A stretch of DNA of 64,000 nucleotides from UBA5543 sp964464965. GTDB taxonomy: Bacteria > Bacteroidota > Bacteroidia > Chitinophagales > Chitinophagaceae. Positions 44,681 to 54,369 of the stretch are shown here, piece after piece (the first letter of the stretch is position 1; every line of letters begins with the position of its first letter). The DNA lies in contig CAYXHM010000004.1 of the NCBI GenBank assembly GCA_964464965.1, forward strand, positions 310,001 through 374,000, written 5' to 3'. A program made the translations under genes and the position numbers. The notes below the pieces were generated by a model that saw nothing but the letters and a program-made list of their open reading frames with translations, made no database searches and was not told the DNA's origin.

Positions 44681-45235
44681 ATGATACGCAAATTACTCAT
44701 CATAACTTTTCTTTTCGGCACTGTCGCAGTTACTTACGCCCAAAAGAAAGATAAAAAGAAAAAAAGCGACAAAAACAATACAGAACAATCTGTATCTGAC
44801 TCTGCAAAAATAGACTATAAAGCTATAGGAGCCCCTATGCCACCTATATATGCCCATACCCTGGATGGTGAAAAGCTGACAGAGAAAAGCTTTACAAAAG
44901 GGGGCAACTTACTGGTTATGTTATTTAATCCCACATGCGATCATTGCCAGACGGTAACGCAAACTCTTGAGGAGAATATAGATAAATTTAAGAAGACTGA
45001 AATAATACTGATGGCATCGGGTTCTCTCGTCAATTATCTTGAGTTCTTTAACAATGTTACAAGGCATTCTGATTATCCTAAAATAAAAGTGGGTGCTGAT
45101 AGTGCAAATTTTATTGGTAAAACTTTTGTTTACGGATCATTGCCACAGATAAATATCTACGACAAAAACAGGAAACTTGTTAAAACCTTTATGGGAGAAA
45201 CGTCTATAGAAGCACTAAAACCTTATATAGATTAG
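44681..45235 (+). CDS. Exported thioredoxin-fold protein (TlpA-like), copy 1
   Basis: A 184-residue protein with a signal peptide (cut after Thr-Tyr-Ala-Gln), a Lys-rich stretch (22-32), and a thioredoxin-like domain from about 45 with Cys86-Asp-His-Cys89, a CxxC redox pair typical of periplasmic TlpA/AhpC-TSA-type reductants. A cis-Pro region is seen in Ser-Leu-Pro-Gln-Ile. The next gene encodes a close paralogue (more than half identical over the domain by eye), so this is a tandem duplication. Confidence 0.85.
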   Translation: MIRKLLIITFLFGTVAVTYAQKKDKKKKSDKNNTEQSVSDSAKIDYKAIGAPMPPIYAHTLDGEKLTEKSFTKGGNLLVMLFNPTCDHCQTVTQTLEENIDKFKKTEIILMASGSLVNYLEFFNNVTRHSDYPKIKVGADSANFIGKTFVYGSLPQINIYDKNRKLVKTFMGETSIEALKPYID

Positions 45236-45323
45236 CATAAAGAACTTGGCAAAGTAATTGCCACATTACTGCAGCAGTATAATTATTAAATACGCTATCG
45301 TTTATTTGCTAAGATTCATTTGT

Positions 45324-45869
45324 ATGCAACGTGTAATACTCATCATAACAATACTGTGCGGTGTTGTGTGTGCAACTTATGCACAAAAAAAACAAAAGAA
45401 AAGTATAAACAGCACCCAAAAAACAGATGTTGTAGTTGATACGGTTAATTACAAAGCAATAGGTGCTCCTATGCCGGCTTTAGATATCATTACCAAAGAC
45501 AACATAAGACTTACAGGAAAAGATTTCAGCAAAGCCGGTAACCTGTTCGTCATGATATTCGGCCCTGAGTGCGATCATTGCCAGTCTTTAACGCTTGAAT
45601 TGGAGCAAAACATAGCTAAATTCAAAAAGACAGACATAGTGATGATTTGTCACCCGTCACTAAAAGAAAAACTTGAATCTTTCAACAACATCACAAGGCA
45701 TCATAAATACAGCAACATTTACGTAGGTATAGATAGCGCCGATTTTATACCAAAGACATATCCCTACGGTACTTTACCGTATATAAATGTATATGATAAG
45801 GATAGGAAACTAATGAAGACGTTTACAAACGAAGCGTCTTTTGAAGATTTAGAACCGTATGTAGAATAA
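45324..45869 (+). CDS. Exported thioredoxin-fold protein (TlpA-like), copy 2
   Basis: A 181-residue paralogue of the preceding gene, with signal peptide (cut after Thr-Tyr-Ala-Gln), Lys-rich stretch, the shared Tyr-Lys-Ala-Ile-Gly-Ala-Pro-Met-Pro segment and Cys83-Asp-His-Cys86. Cis-Pro is in Thr-Leu-Pro-Tyr-Ile. ATG 45324 is chosen because the signal peptide begins there; a frame reaching 45258 adds 22 residues of mixed character. It ends before a bidirectional terminator. Probably a periplasmic disulfide reductant; partner unknown. Confidence 0.85.
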   Translation: MQRVILIITILCGVVCATYAQKKQKKSINSTQKTDVVVDTVNYKAIGAPMPALDIITKDNIRLTGKDFSKAGNLFVMIFGPECDHCQSLTLELEQNIAKFKKTDIVMICHPSLKEKLESFNNITRHHKYSNIYVGIDSADFIPKTYPYGTLPYINVYDKDRKLMKTFTNEASFEDLEPYVE

Positions 45870-45903
45870 AGTACCTCACCACTTTTTTTTACAAGCAGTG
45901 GTA

Positions 45904-45944
45904 TTAAAAAAACAGGCGATACTATTGTACCGCCTGTTTTTTTA
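45904..45944 (+). terminator. Bidirectional terminator between convergent genes
   Basis: A long inverted repeat, 45904-45917 against 45931-45944, in which the arms contain seven A and seven T on the outer side, suiting termination from both strands. It overlaps the last codons of the minus-strand gene ending at 45922. Confidence 0.88.
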
Positions 45945-46398
45945 CGAAGTCTCTTATCTTGCGCACATAGTCAAAATAACCCCTTTCCATTCTTGTCCAG
46001 AATATGGCAAAGATCACCAGGCCTATAATTCCCAGTGTGTATGTATATGTATTATATTGATTACCGCCGAAAAACAGAAGCATCAATGCAGCAAGTACCA
46101 TAAATGATACAAAGACCATGATCAGCATTGGCCCGCCAGAATCGATCTTACGCATTTTTGAATTTAATACAATATGTGTTTTACCACCTTTGCCTTTAAA
46201 CTCCACATGTGTAATCGGTAAAGTTTTAATGTCCGTCACCTGTTCTGCATGTGGAATGATTTTAAGCATCTTTCCTTTTTCAGACACTTCAAAGTCCAGG
46301 TCGTGAACTTTCATGTGTTTACCTAAAAGTCTCCCCTTTATGTCTTCCTCTGAAATTGAAGATACGTACCGGTAAGTTCTTGAGAATATCATAGGCAC
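45922..46398 (-). CDS. Small membrane protein of unknown function
   Basis: A 158-residue protein. Residues 1-88 are soluble with beta character (Thr-His-Val-Glu-Phe-Lys-Gly-Lys-Gly-Gly), followed by two membrane segments at about 90-110 and 118-136 and a basic tail. No known family is recognised. Met1 or Met3 may be the start. Its last codons form part of the terminator hairpin. The 238-base region upstream (46399-46636) is AT-rich and holds a repeated AATTAATTGATT (46522 and 46622) but no gene. Confidence 0.65.
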   Translation of the reverse strand: MPMIFSRTYRYVSSISEEDIKGRLLGKHMKVHDLDFEVSEKGKMLKIIPHAEQVTDIKTLPITHVEFKGKGGKTHIVLNSKMRKIDSGGPMLIMVFVSFMVLAALMLLFFGGNQYNTYTYTLGIIGLVIFAIFWTRMERGYFDYVRKIRDFVKKQAVQ

Positions 46399-46636
46399 GA
46401 TTTAGTTTTAAATGTTAACAATGTAACTATATGAAAGTTAATGCAAATACTTCATAGAAACAACAGCATTAAACCTCTCTATATCAACTAAGACGCTACT
46501 AAAAGAACAATGGTTTGTACTAATTAATTGATTTAAAATACTTTAACAGTTTCCTGACCTAGACAAAGTTTTTACTCGTCTAAAAATTAAAATAGTTTAA
46601 TCTAAATAATTTGGAAAATTCAATTAATTGATTATA

Positions 46637-49600
46637 TTATATACCCAGTAGTTTATAATAATCTTCAACAATGCGCTGATAATAAGGCTTTAAAACAGGT
46701 GGAGTTGTTTTATATTGTTCTGTTAATTGCTGATGCTCTTTCATTCTTTTTTCAAGTTCTGCAGGTATTGGCCTGCTTATTTCCTTAGCAGTGTTCGATG
46801 AGCGTTTATCATCCTGTTGTTGTTCACGTACAGCTTTTTCGGCTTCCAGTAAGCGGGTAAGTATTTCCCGCTGGCGCATCAGCAAGTCGCTGCCCAGCTT
46901 CTTGTTTACAAGTTGGGTTTCGTTCTTATCCATCTCTTCCTGTATCTCTCTCAGTTCCTTTACTATCTCGCCCATGCCTTTGCTGTTCAGCAGGCTGTTT
47001 AGTTCCTGCAATTGCCTGCGCAAGGCTGCCTGTTGCTGGGCCATACGTGCCAGTTGCTCTGCATTGCCTTGTTCGCCTTTCCCTTGCGGATTGCCGCTGT
47101 TTTGTGGTTTTCCATTTTCTCCTTCTTTGCCCTCTTTCCCTTCTCCTCGCTTTTTCCTAGCATCCTGCATTTGCTGCATAGCATCGCCCAAAGTTTTCTG
47201 TTTGGTAATTACATCACTCAGCTGCTGCCCCGGCCCGGGTTTAGGTTTTTTACCACCCGGCTTCTCGCAACTACCTTCAGCACCGGCTTTTGCCTGGCTT
47301 TGCATAGCCATCAGGTTAGAGAGTAATTCATTCAGCATCAGCGCCAGGTTATTGGTATGTGTCATTACATACTGCTGTTTGGTCATAGCATCCCCTACTC
47401 TACGGCTTTCTATAGAGCTAACAGAATAACGCATATTTTTTTCCAGCTCGGTTGTTTCTTTGTTTACCGTAGCTGCTATTTTAAACATGTCTTTGCTCAT
47501 CTCAAACAGGCTGTCACGTATCATTTTAGAGTTTTCGTGCAGGCGCTTTTGTTCCTGTTGCTTGGCCACATAGTTCTGGCTTGCAAGGTTCACGCTTCTT
47601 ATCTCGCCCATCAGTTGCTCCTGGTCAAATGATAATCGCATCAGGTTGCTGAGTATCTGCCTTACTGCGCGTATATCCTTTTCAAGTTTCTCCACATCCA
47701 TGCCACTGGCGGCACTCCTCATGCTCTTTGCCATTTGCTGCAGGTTTTGCGCTGCTTTACTTTGCGATTCGCTGGCCTTGCTATTCTTGTTCTGCTGCAG
47801 TTCTTCACTGCTTTTCTGCATCTCTTGCTGTGCCTCTTCGCCCAGTTTTTTATCTTTATCCATATCCTGCTGGTCCTTCATCTTCTCATTTAGTTCTTCC
47901 AGCTCTTTCATTTCTTTCTTCAGGGCATCATCCAGTTCCTTTTTTATATCGTCCTGTTTCTTTTCCAGTGCGGCATTAGGTTCTTGTTTTTTATCGGTCT
48001 GCTCTTTCAGGTCCATTTCTTTCTTTGCCAGCTCATCCATTTTGGCTGCCATATCCTCCATGCGCATCTGCATCTCCAGCTTGTTCATCAGCTCCTTCAT
48101 GCGTTCCATATCCATTTTGAAGAGCTTATTCTGCTCCTGTAGCTGCTGCATGGTTTGCACAGCCTGCTCTTTGTTCAGCTTAGCCATCAGTTCCTGCAGT
48201 TTCTTCATCTGCTCCTGTAGTTCTTTATCTACAAGGTTATCCATCTGCTTTTTCAGGTCCTCCTGCTTCTCTTTCAGGTCCTGGCTCAGTTCTTTCTGCT
48301 GGCTTTGCTGCAACTGCTCTTCAAACCGTTGCTTCACGGCTTTCATTTCATTTTGCATAGACTGCTGCATCTTCATCATGTTCTGTAGCGACTCCTGCTG
48401 CTCCCAGTCCATATCGTTACTTTTCAGCAGGCGGCTCTGCATTTCTTTGTACTCTTCCTGTAGTTTGTCAGATTGTTGAGAACTATTGCTCAGGCCTGAA
48501 TTTATCTGCTCTGAATTGGCGTTAATAGCAGAATCCAGTTGTTTTTCATTATACATCCTGAACTCCATCAACTCGCTACGTGCGGCTTTACTGCCATGTA
48601 CACCATCGTTGTCCCATGCCTCAATGTAGTAGCTCATTTTCTGGCCGGGTTGCAGCTCAAGGGCTTCTATATCAAAATAATGCTGGAAGGTCGTAAGGGC
48701 GCCCGAGGTAATTTTCAACGCAAGACTTTTCTTTGCAAGTTCCTGGTTTTGAGCATTGGTAATACTATAGTGAAACAATACCCTGCTTATGCCATAATCA
48801 TCTCCTGCATTACCATTCAGTAAAATCTGCTTCCCGGTAACTGAATCCCTGAATTCCTGCAACTGCAATACGGGGTATTCATCCGGTATTACTTTTACAT
48901 AATAATTGTATGTATCTGTTACAGCAGTTTTCTTATTACTTAAAATCAGGGTATATGTTGTATCTCTTAAAAACCTGTATTGAGACGACCATGTGTTACC
49001 ATTTTTTTTCAGCACGGTTTCAGCGCCGTTGCCAAGTCTTATAGCTACCCTGTCTGTATGTTCTGCTACAAAAGACCAACCTACCGCTGTACCTGCCGGT
49101 ACAGTAACATCTCCCAGGCTTGCTACCACTTCATCTCTCCTTCCGGTGTATGCCGGATAGTTCAAACTAATGTTGAAGGATGTAAGTATGGGCTTTTGTA
49201 CTACAGCAAGCGTATAGGATTGCGAGTAAAAACCGGCTGCATAAAACCTGAACTCAATGGGCTTTGTTACGTTCCTGAATATATACCTGAACTGGTTGTT
49301 GCCCGTTACCGTCATAGGTACTATATCATTGCCTATGGCTACAGAAACATCTGCCGGCAGCACCTGGCCCTGTGTAGTCATGTCTATTGTAAAGTCACTG
49401 TTGCGTATCGCTTTCAGGTTTTCGGTTTTCAGTATAAAGCTGAAAGGTGCCGGCTTTTCAAAACTGGTGGTTGGCTGTAACAAACGGGCAGATGCGTCGC
49501 GAAACATATCAGGTACAGCCACCAGTATGAATATCCCTACCAAAAGTAAAGGCAGCAGGTAAGGGAGGTATTTCTTGTTTTTTGAGAGATTAATTGCAGA

Positions 49601-50032
49601 CACCACAGGTATAGGAGCCAGTTGTTGGGCCTTCTGGTCTATACTCGCGGCAATCAGTTCTTTACTTGACTGTCCGTCTGCATTTTTTTTCAACTGCAAT
49701 ATATTCAGCAGTTTGTCACTCACATTGTCAAAATGCTGCCCGATTATTACGGCTGCCTGCTCGTGAGAGATGATGCTGCCCAGCCTGGCCATTTTTGCCA
49801 ATGGTATTGCAACCCATGCTACCAACGCCGCCAACCCACACAAAACAAACAAAACAGCTATGGATAAACGGGCCCATACGGGCAGATACAGATAGTACTC
49901 ACTTACTGTAACGGTAAGAATAAACAACAACAACGATATACTGAATACTAATACCCCACGTATCAGCTGGTTGGCATAATACTTACGTATAAATGCATCT
50001 AATTTTGATATAAGAAGTTCGTAGTTATTCAT
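46637..50032 (-). CDS. DUF4175 family membrane protein with long coiled coil
   Basis: A protein of about 1131 residues. Two membrane segments near residues 25-75, a third at about 158-175, a periplasmic beta-rich region to about 500, then a very long Gln/Lys/Glu/Met-rich coiled coil (about 510-900 and 1000-1100) with a Gly/Pro/Lys linker. This is the layout of the Bacteroidota DUF4175 proteins, whose function is unknown. ATG 50032 (Met-Asn-Asn-Tyr-Glu-Leu-Leu) is chosen over 50080 because family members usually begin there. It is divergent from mutS2. Confidence 0.88.
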   Translation of the reverse strand: MNNYELLISKLDAFIRKYYANQLIRGVLVFSISLLLFILTVTVSEYYLYLPVWARLSIAVLFVLCGLAALVAWVAIPLAKMARLGSIISHEQAAVIIGQHFDNVSDKLLNILQLKKNADGQSSKELIAASIDQKAQQLAPIPVVSAINLSKNKKYLPYLLPLLLVGIFILVAVPDMFRDASARLLQPTTSFEKPAPFSFILKTENLKAIRNSDFTIDMTTQGQVLPADVSVAIGNDIVPMTVTGNNQFRYIFRNVTKPIEFRFYAAGFYSQSYTLAVVQKPILTSFNISLNYPAYTGRRDEVVASLGDVTVPAGTAVGWSFVAEHTDRVAIRLGNGAETVLKKNGNTWSSQYRFLRDTTYTLILSNKKTAVTDTYNYYVKVIPDEYPVLQLQEFRDSVTGKQILLNGNAGDDYGISRVLFHYSITNAQNQELAKKSLALKITSGALTTFQHYFDIEALELQPGQKMSYYIEAWDNDGVHGSKAARSELMEFRMYNEKQLDSAINANSEQINSGLSNSSQQSDKLQEEYKEMQSRLLKSNDMDWEQQESLQNMMKMQQSMQNEMKAVKQRFEEQLQQSQQKELSQDLKEKQEDLKKQMDNLVDKELQEQMKKLQELMAKLNKEQAVQTMQQLQEQNKLFKMDMERMKELMNKLEMQMRMEDMAAKMDELAKKEMDLKEQTDKKQEPNAALEKKQDDIKKELDDALKKEMKELEELNEKMKDQQDMDKDKKLGEEAQQEMQKSSEELQQNKNSKASESQSKAAQNLQQMAKSMRSAASGMDVEKLEKDIRAVRQILSNLMRLSFDQEQLMGEIRSVNLASQNYVAKQQEQKRLHENSKMIRDSLFEMSKDMFKIAATVNKETTELEKNMRYSVSSIESRRVGDAMTKQQYVMTHTNNLALMLNELLSNLMAMQSQAKAGAEGSCEKPGGKKPKPGPGQQLSDVITKQKTLGDAMQQMQDARKKRGEGKEGKEGENGKPQNSGNPQGKGEQGNAEQLARMAQQQAALRRQLQELNSLLNSKGMGEIVKELREIQEEMDKNETQLVNKKLGSDLLMRQREILTRLLEAEKAVREQQQDDKRSSNTAKEISRPIPAELEKRMKEHQQLTEQYKTTPPVLKPYYQRIVEDYYKLLGI

Positions 50033-50092
50033 ATCGTTTACTACACGCAATATAACTGATTTCCTCCTTACGAATGTCATAAGGGTTTGTTA

Positions 50093-50100
50093 TACCTTTG
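50093..50100 (+). promoter_or_regulatory. -7 promoter element of mutS2
   Basis: TACCTTTG matches TAnnTTTG and lies 25 bases before ATG 50126. Confidence 0.6.
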
Positions 50101-50125
50101 CACCCTTACACGGTAGTGAAAGTAT

Positions 50126-52240
50126 ATGATACAACTGTACCCTGAGCGTGCGGCGGAGGCCTTGGAATTTGATAAAATACGTGCATTACTGCTAAAAAAA
50201 TGCAGGACCGATGCTGCGGCAGAGCGTGTAAATACTTTGCGCTTTCATACCCGGCTGGAATATCTGGACAAAGAGTTGCAGCAAACCCATGAATTTAAAA
50301 TGATGTTGGGAAGTGGCGACCGTTTCCCGAACGATTTTACTACCAATCTTTCAAAAGAGCTGAAGTTACTCTCTATACCACGTGCAGTGTTGGCCGGTAC
50401 CCAACTGATGGACATGCAGAAGCTGGCGCTGAACATGAAAGACATACTGGCATGGTTTAACAAACACGAGGGCCTATACAAGCACCTGCGTGCAGTATGC
50501 GACAACATTACTTATGACAAGCGCATAGCGGAGCTGGTGAGCAGCGTTATAGACGATACGGGCAATGTACGTGACAATGCATCGCGGGAGTTAATGAGCA
50601 TACGCAGCGAATTGTCGAATAAGAGGCAGCAATTACGAAAAGTGTTTGACGGCATACTGCGCAAACTGAACAAAGAAGGCTACCTGGCTGATATCGGTGA
50701 AAGCTTCCTGAACGGCAGGCGCACCTTAGCTGTGTTTGCAGAGCATAAACGCATTGTAAAAGGCATATTGCATGGCGAAAGCGATAGCCAGCGTACGGTA
50801 TATATAGAACCTGAAGCTACTATAGAGCTGAATAACGAAGTGTTTTCGCTGGAACGGGCTGAAGCAAAGGAAATACAGAAAATACTCGCCGACACTACGG
50901 GCAAACTTGCAGAATATCATTCCCTGTTAGATACTTACTACCATATAAGTGGCCTGTACGATTTCATCAGGGCAAAGGCATTGCTGGCACAGGATATAGG
51001 CGGTAATATGCCACGCCTTAGTCCGCACCCGGGTATAGATCTCATAAAGGCGCACCACCCACTGTTGCTGTTGCACAATAAACAGCAGAACAAACCGACG
51101 ATACCACTGAATATTAAACTGGACCGCAATCAAAGGATACTGATAATAAGTGGCCCGAACGCAGGTGGTAAAACGGTAACCATGAAAACCGTTGGTTTAA
51201 TACAGCTAATGGCACAATCCGGGCTGCTGGTACCGGTTGACAGTACCTCTGAAATAGGCATCTTCAAGCAGATATTTATACATATAGGCGATACACAGTC
51301 CATAGAGCATGAGTTGAGTACCTACAGCGCCCACCTGCGTGATATGAAGTACTTTATGGATTTTGCCAATGGCAAAACATTGTTCTTTATAGACGAGCTG
51401 GGCAGCGGCTCAGATCCAAACCTTGGCGGTTCTTTTGCAGAAGCTATAGTAGAGGAACTGGCGGCACGCCATGCACTGGGCATTATTACCACGCACTACC
51501 TGAACCTGAAAGTAATGGCCGGTAAAGTACCGGGCATTGTAAATGGCGCTATGGCCTTTGACGAAGACAGGCTGGAGCCACTATACCAGTTAATCATAGG
51601 CAAGCCGGGCAGTTCATACACCTTTGCCATAGCAAAGCGCAGCGGGCTGTCTAACAAAATAATAGACCGTGCAAGGGTGCTGACAGAACGCGGCCACTTT
51701 AAACTGGATAAAATGCTGCTGAAGACAGAACAGCAAGAAGTAAGGCTGGCGCAAAAGGAAAAGGAACTGGACAGCCTGCTGAAGGAACACGATAAAGCCC
51801 GCAAAAAGTACGAGGAGCTGGCCGACAAGGAAGCTGTTAAGCAACAACACCAGACCATTAAGCTGCAAAACCAGGTAAAGAAAGAAGAACTGGAATACCT
51901 GCGCGATATGGAGCGTAAGTTCAAACAAATCATCCAGGATTGGAAAAAGGCAGAGAACAAGCAGGATGTGATAGCAGCAGCCGAGGTGGTACTTTTTAAA
52001 AAGAAACAGGTGCAGGCCAATGCATCTATGGCCAAAAAAGCCGATAAGAACTACAAAGTAGTAGGCGGCAAACCACAACCCGGCAACTACGTCCGGCACA
52101 AAATAAATCACCAGGTAGGCATCTTATCCGAAATAAAAGACAAGAAAGCTATTGTTATGATAGGCAAAATGCCCTTCACAGTTTCGCTGGACGAATGGGT
52201 GGTGGTAGCAAAAAAGGAAGCGACTGAAAAGAAAAAGTAG
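50126..52240 (+). CDS. mutS2: MutS2-type ATPase, without Smr domain
   Basis: A 704-residue MutS-family protein lacking the mismatch-recognition domain, as in MutS2. It has the helical core (about 20-320), Walker A Gly-Pro-Asn-Ala-Gly-Gly-Lys-Thr from residue 343, and Asp-Glu-Leu-Gly-Ser-Gly-Ser-Asp-Pro near 425, then a coiled coil (about 540-640) and a short KOW/SH3-like end. The C-terminal Smr nuclease domain of typical MutS2 (total about 780 residues) is missing, so ribosome rescue or nuclease roles that need Smr may be absent. The 3' end converges on the next gene with a gap of 2 bases. Confidence 0.92.
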   Translation: MIQLYPERAAEALEFDKIRALLLKKCRTDAAAERVNTLRFHTRLEYLDKELQQTHEFKMMLGSGDRFPNDFTTNLSKELKLLSIPRAVLAGTQLMDMQKLALNMKDILAWFNKHEGLYKHLRAVCDNITYDKRIAELVSSVIDDTGNVRDNASRELMSIRSELSNKRQQLRKVFDGILRKLNKEGYLADIGESFLNGRRTLAVFAEHKRIVKGILHGESDSQRTVYIEPEATIELNNEVFSLERAEAKEIQKILADTTGKLAEYHSLLDTYYHISGLYDFIRAKALLAQDIGGNMPRLSPHPGIDLIKAHHPLLLLHNKQQNKPTIPLNIKLDRNQRILIISGPNAGGKTVTMKTVGLIQLMAQSGLLVPVDSTSEIGIFKQIFIHIGDTQSIEHELSTYSAHLRDMKYFMDFANGKTLFFIDELGSGSDPNLGGSFAEAIVEELAARHALGIITTHYLNLKVMAGKVPGIVNGAMAFDEDRLEPLYQLIIGKPGSSYTFAIAKRSGLSNKIIDRARVLTERGHFKLDKMLLKTEQQEVRLAQKEKELDSLLKEHDKARKKYEELADKEAVKQQHQTIKLQNQVKKEELEYLRDMERKFKQIIQDWKKAENKQDVIAAAEVVLFKKKQVQANASMAKKADKNYKVVGGKPQPGNYVRHKINHQVGILSEIKDKKAIVMIGKMPFTVSLDEWVVVAKKEATEKKK

Positions 52241-52242
52241 CG

Positions 52243-54291
52243 TCAGGCAACAGCTTCTGTGGGTTGTTGAGCATCAGTTCTTAATTCCTTGTATATTTTC
52301 TTTAAATCCCTTGCGCGTCTTGGGGCTAGTATAAAATCAAACGGATAACGTAAACTATATCTGAATATCAGCGGTATTACAGGAATGTAATGCCTTAAAG
52401 ACATGCCACGTGAGCGGACTGCTACCCAAAACGCAAGACCAAAACTCACCAGGAAATTAAATGCTCCAATACCTAATACACCAATTATTACCGTAACTAA
52501 TTCTATGGGTGGAACTTTATTATCCAACCCACACAATCCAAACGCAAAGTTTGCTGTCGAAATAGTAATGTGCCTGATATCGAAAGGTATGCCCAGGCTA
52601 CGGCCTATCAATGGCGCAAAACCCAGGAAAAACCCTAAAGCAAGGTTGCCTGCGAAACCACCCAGGTTCTTATCAATATATATAGCAATTTTATCACGTC
52701 TTGTACCTTTTACAAATTTCCTCAAAAGTGGGTGCTCTCTAACCCTTGCAGGGATATTCCTGAAACGTACACTGTTATCTACATAACCTGTTATAAGAGC
52801 TGACAGGAACAGGAAAACACCTGTAAGACAAGCATACCACCAGGCCGGAACAAGCAGTGGGTTTTGATTATTTAAATACTGGTGTGCCTCCGCCAAGGAT
52901 GTAAGATGATGCCCAAAAAAGTACTTGTGCCCATATGCCAATAAATAAGACAAAGGGAATACTATAATGAGGTTACCAATAAAAGAAGCAGTCTGGCTCC
53001 GCCATATCAAAACAAAAGAGTGTGCTACTGTGTATGAAGTATTTTTTTTATTCTTCTCTTTGCGCAGATCAAGGTAAGAAGCAAGTGTAGATGCTGTCAT
53101 ACCTGGTTGCTTCGTAGCCAGGGTAGTATGTGTAACCTGTAGTAAAATAAAACCTATCGCGTAATTCAACCCATAAAGAAAATACTCCCAGAATGGTGCC
53201 GGATGCAAATGATGCAGTAATGTTTTAAAAAGCGCAATAAAGGAAATAATAGCGCCTCCGCCGGCGGCTGCTACAAAAAACCGGTTATACTGCTTCCTTG
53301 TTGTAGTAATATAGTGCTCTCCTGTATTACCTTTATGCTCTGCTATCTGGTAGGCAAGTAAACCTATGTTTTTATGAAGCAGTTCCTTTATACTGGTACG
53401 CTTGTTCTCACTCTCTACTATATCTTTAAACAGCCTGACAGACATTTTTAATTCAGCCTGCAGGTCATCATCTGTACGCAATAAAGATACCACATGCAAT
53501 ATGCGTTTTATTTGTTGCTCTGTACGTACCAGCAGGTATGTTTGCGACAAGCTAGTGCCATACTTTTCACTGTTTTTCCTGACTGTATTCAGCATTTCAC
53601 TGCACTTCCCAAGCTGTTCATCCAGTTCTGAAGCATGAGAGTTCACCAATTCTTTATTGCCATACTGCACTGCCTGTACCAACAATATTGCTATCCTGTT
53701 CTGTTCCAGGAAGGGGCCTGTAAGTTTGTCATCAGTTTCAATATGTATATTTATCTCCTCTTCCAGGCCAAGTGTAGAAACCCTGTAAGACAACACTGTC
53801 AAAGTATCGGTAAGATATTTACACAGCCTTTGCGAATCTTTATAAAGATCAAAAGCAAACATGCCAAACAACTTTGCCCATAATTCGTCAGGAACTGAAC
53901 GTACCCATATATAGTCTTTTCGGGAATCAAAGGTATGTTGCACTGTATATTCCAGGCTTCGTTTATCCGGCATAGGTGGCAATATCCTATGCGATAATTG
54001 TTTTGAAAATTCAGCAAAAAAGCCTGAACCACTCAAAACCCCTACCCTTGTTAAAAGGCTGAAACAACTTCTTTGGTTGAAAAGCGAAGTAATGAGTTGT
54101 TGCATGCATTCACGCAGAGCGCCATCATTCTCTAGTCTTTCAACCAGGTGGGCTACTTTTTCAACCGCATTATTTTCTTTCTTTTCAGGACGTAATGATT
54201 GTGCCAGGCTGGAAAAAAACATAGTGTTGCGGTTACTATCCGTATTATGCAAAATCTCATCTAAAACAATATCTATATTTCCGGCTGTCAT
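52243..54291 (-). CDS. Gcr-type 'site-specific recombinase' family membrane protein
   Basis: A 682-residue protein with a soluble helical N-terminal half (about 1-330) and about six membrane segments after residue 335, including Ala-Ile-Gly-Phe-Ile-Leu-Leu-Gln-Val-Thr-His and Ala-Thr-Lys-Gln-Pro-Gly-Met-Thr-Ala, the hallmark of the family named after Neisseria gcr. Despite its name it has no recombinase catalytic motif that I can see and is clearly an integral membrane protein. Its function is unknown. It lies 78 bases from the APC permease gene on the same strand. Confidence 0.85.
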   Translation of the reverse strand: MTAGNIDIVLDEILHNTDSNRNTMFFSSLAQSLRPEKKENNAVEKVAHLVERLENDGALRECMQQLITSLFNQRSCFSLLTRVGVLSGSGFFAEFSKQLSHRILPPMPDKRSLEYTVQHTFDSRKDYIWVRSVPDELWAKLFGMFAFDLYKDSQRLCKYLTDTLTVLSYRVSTLGLEEEINIHIETDDKLTGPFLEQNRIAILLVQAVQYGNKELVNSHASELDEQLGKCSEMLNTVRKNSEKYGTSLSQTYLLVRTEQQIKRILHVVSLLRTDDDLQAELKMSVRLFKDIVESENKRTSIKELLHKNIGLLAYQIAEHKGNTGEHYITTTRKQYNRFFVAAAGGGAIISFIALFKTLLHHLHPAPFWEYFLYGLNYAIGFILLQVTHTTLATKQPGMTASTLASYLDLRKEKNKKNTSYTVAHSFVLIWRSQTASFIGNLIIVFPLSYLLAYGHKYFFGHHLTSLAEAHQYLNNQNPLLVPAWWYACLTGVFLFLSALITGYVDNSVRFRNIPARVREHPLLRKFVKGTRRDKIAIYIDKNLGGFAGNLALGFFLGFAPLIGRSLGIPFDIRHITISTANFAFGLCGLDNKVPPIELVTVIIGVLGIGAFNFLVSFGLAFWVAVRSRGMSLRHYIPVIPLIFRYSLRYPFDFILAPRRARDLKKIYKELRTDAQQPTEAVA

Positions 54292-54369
54292 TATTTCCCT
54301 CTGAAAATCTAAAATACGTGAAAGGCCTGAAACAATTTTATAATTGTATTTATGTTATGCTTGAAATAG

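Noticed and set aside
46522..46633. Repeated AATTAATTGATT as a regulatory repeat
   Set aside because: Only two copies about 100 bases apart in very AT-rich DNA; chance is likely.
47646..48479. Plus-strand 277-residue Ser/Cys/Phe-rich frame
   Set aside because: It is the antisense of the Gln/Lys/Glu-rich coiled coil of the DUF4175 gene; the skewed composition is a mirror effect.
51496..52111. Two overlapping minus-strand frames
   Set aside because: Antisense to the coiled-coil part of mutS2.
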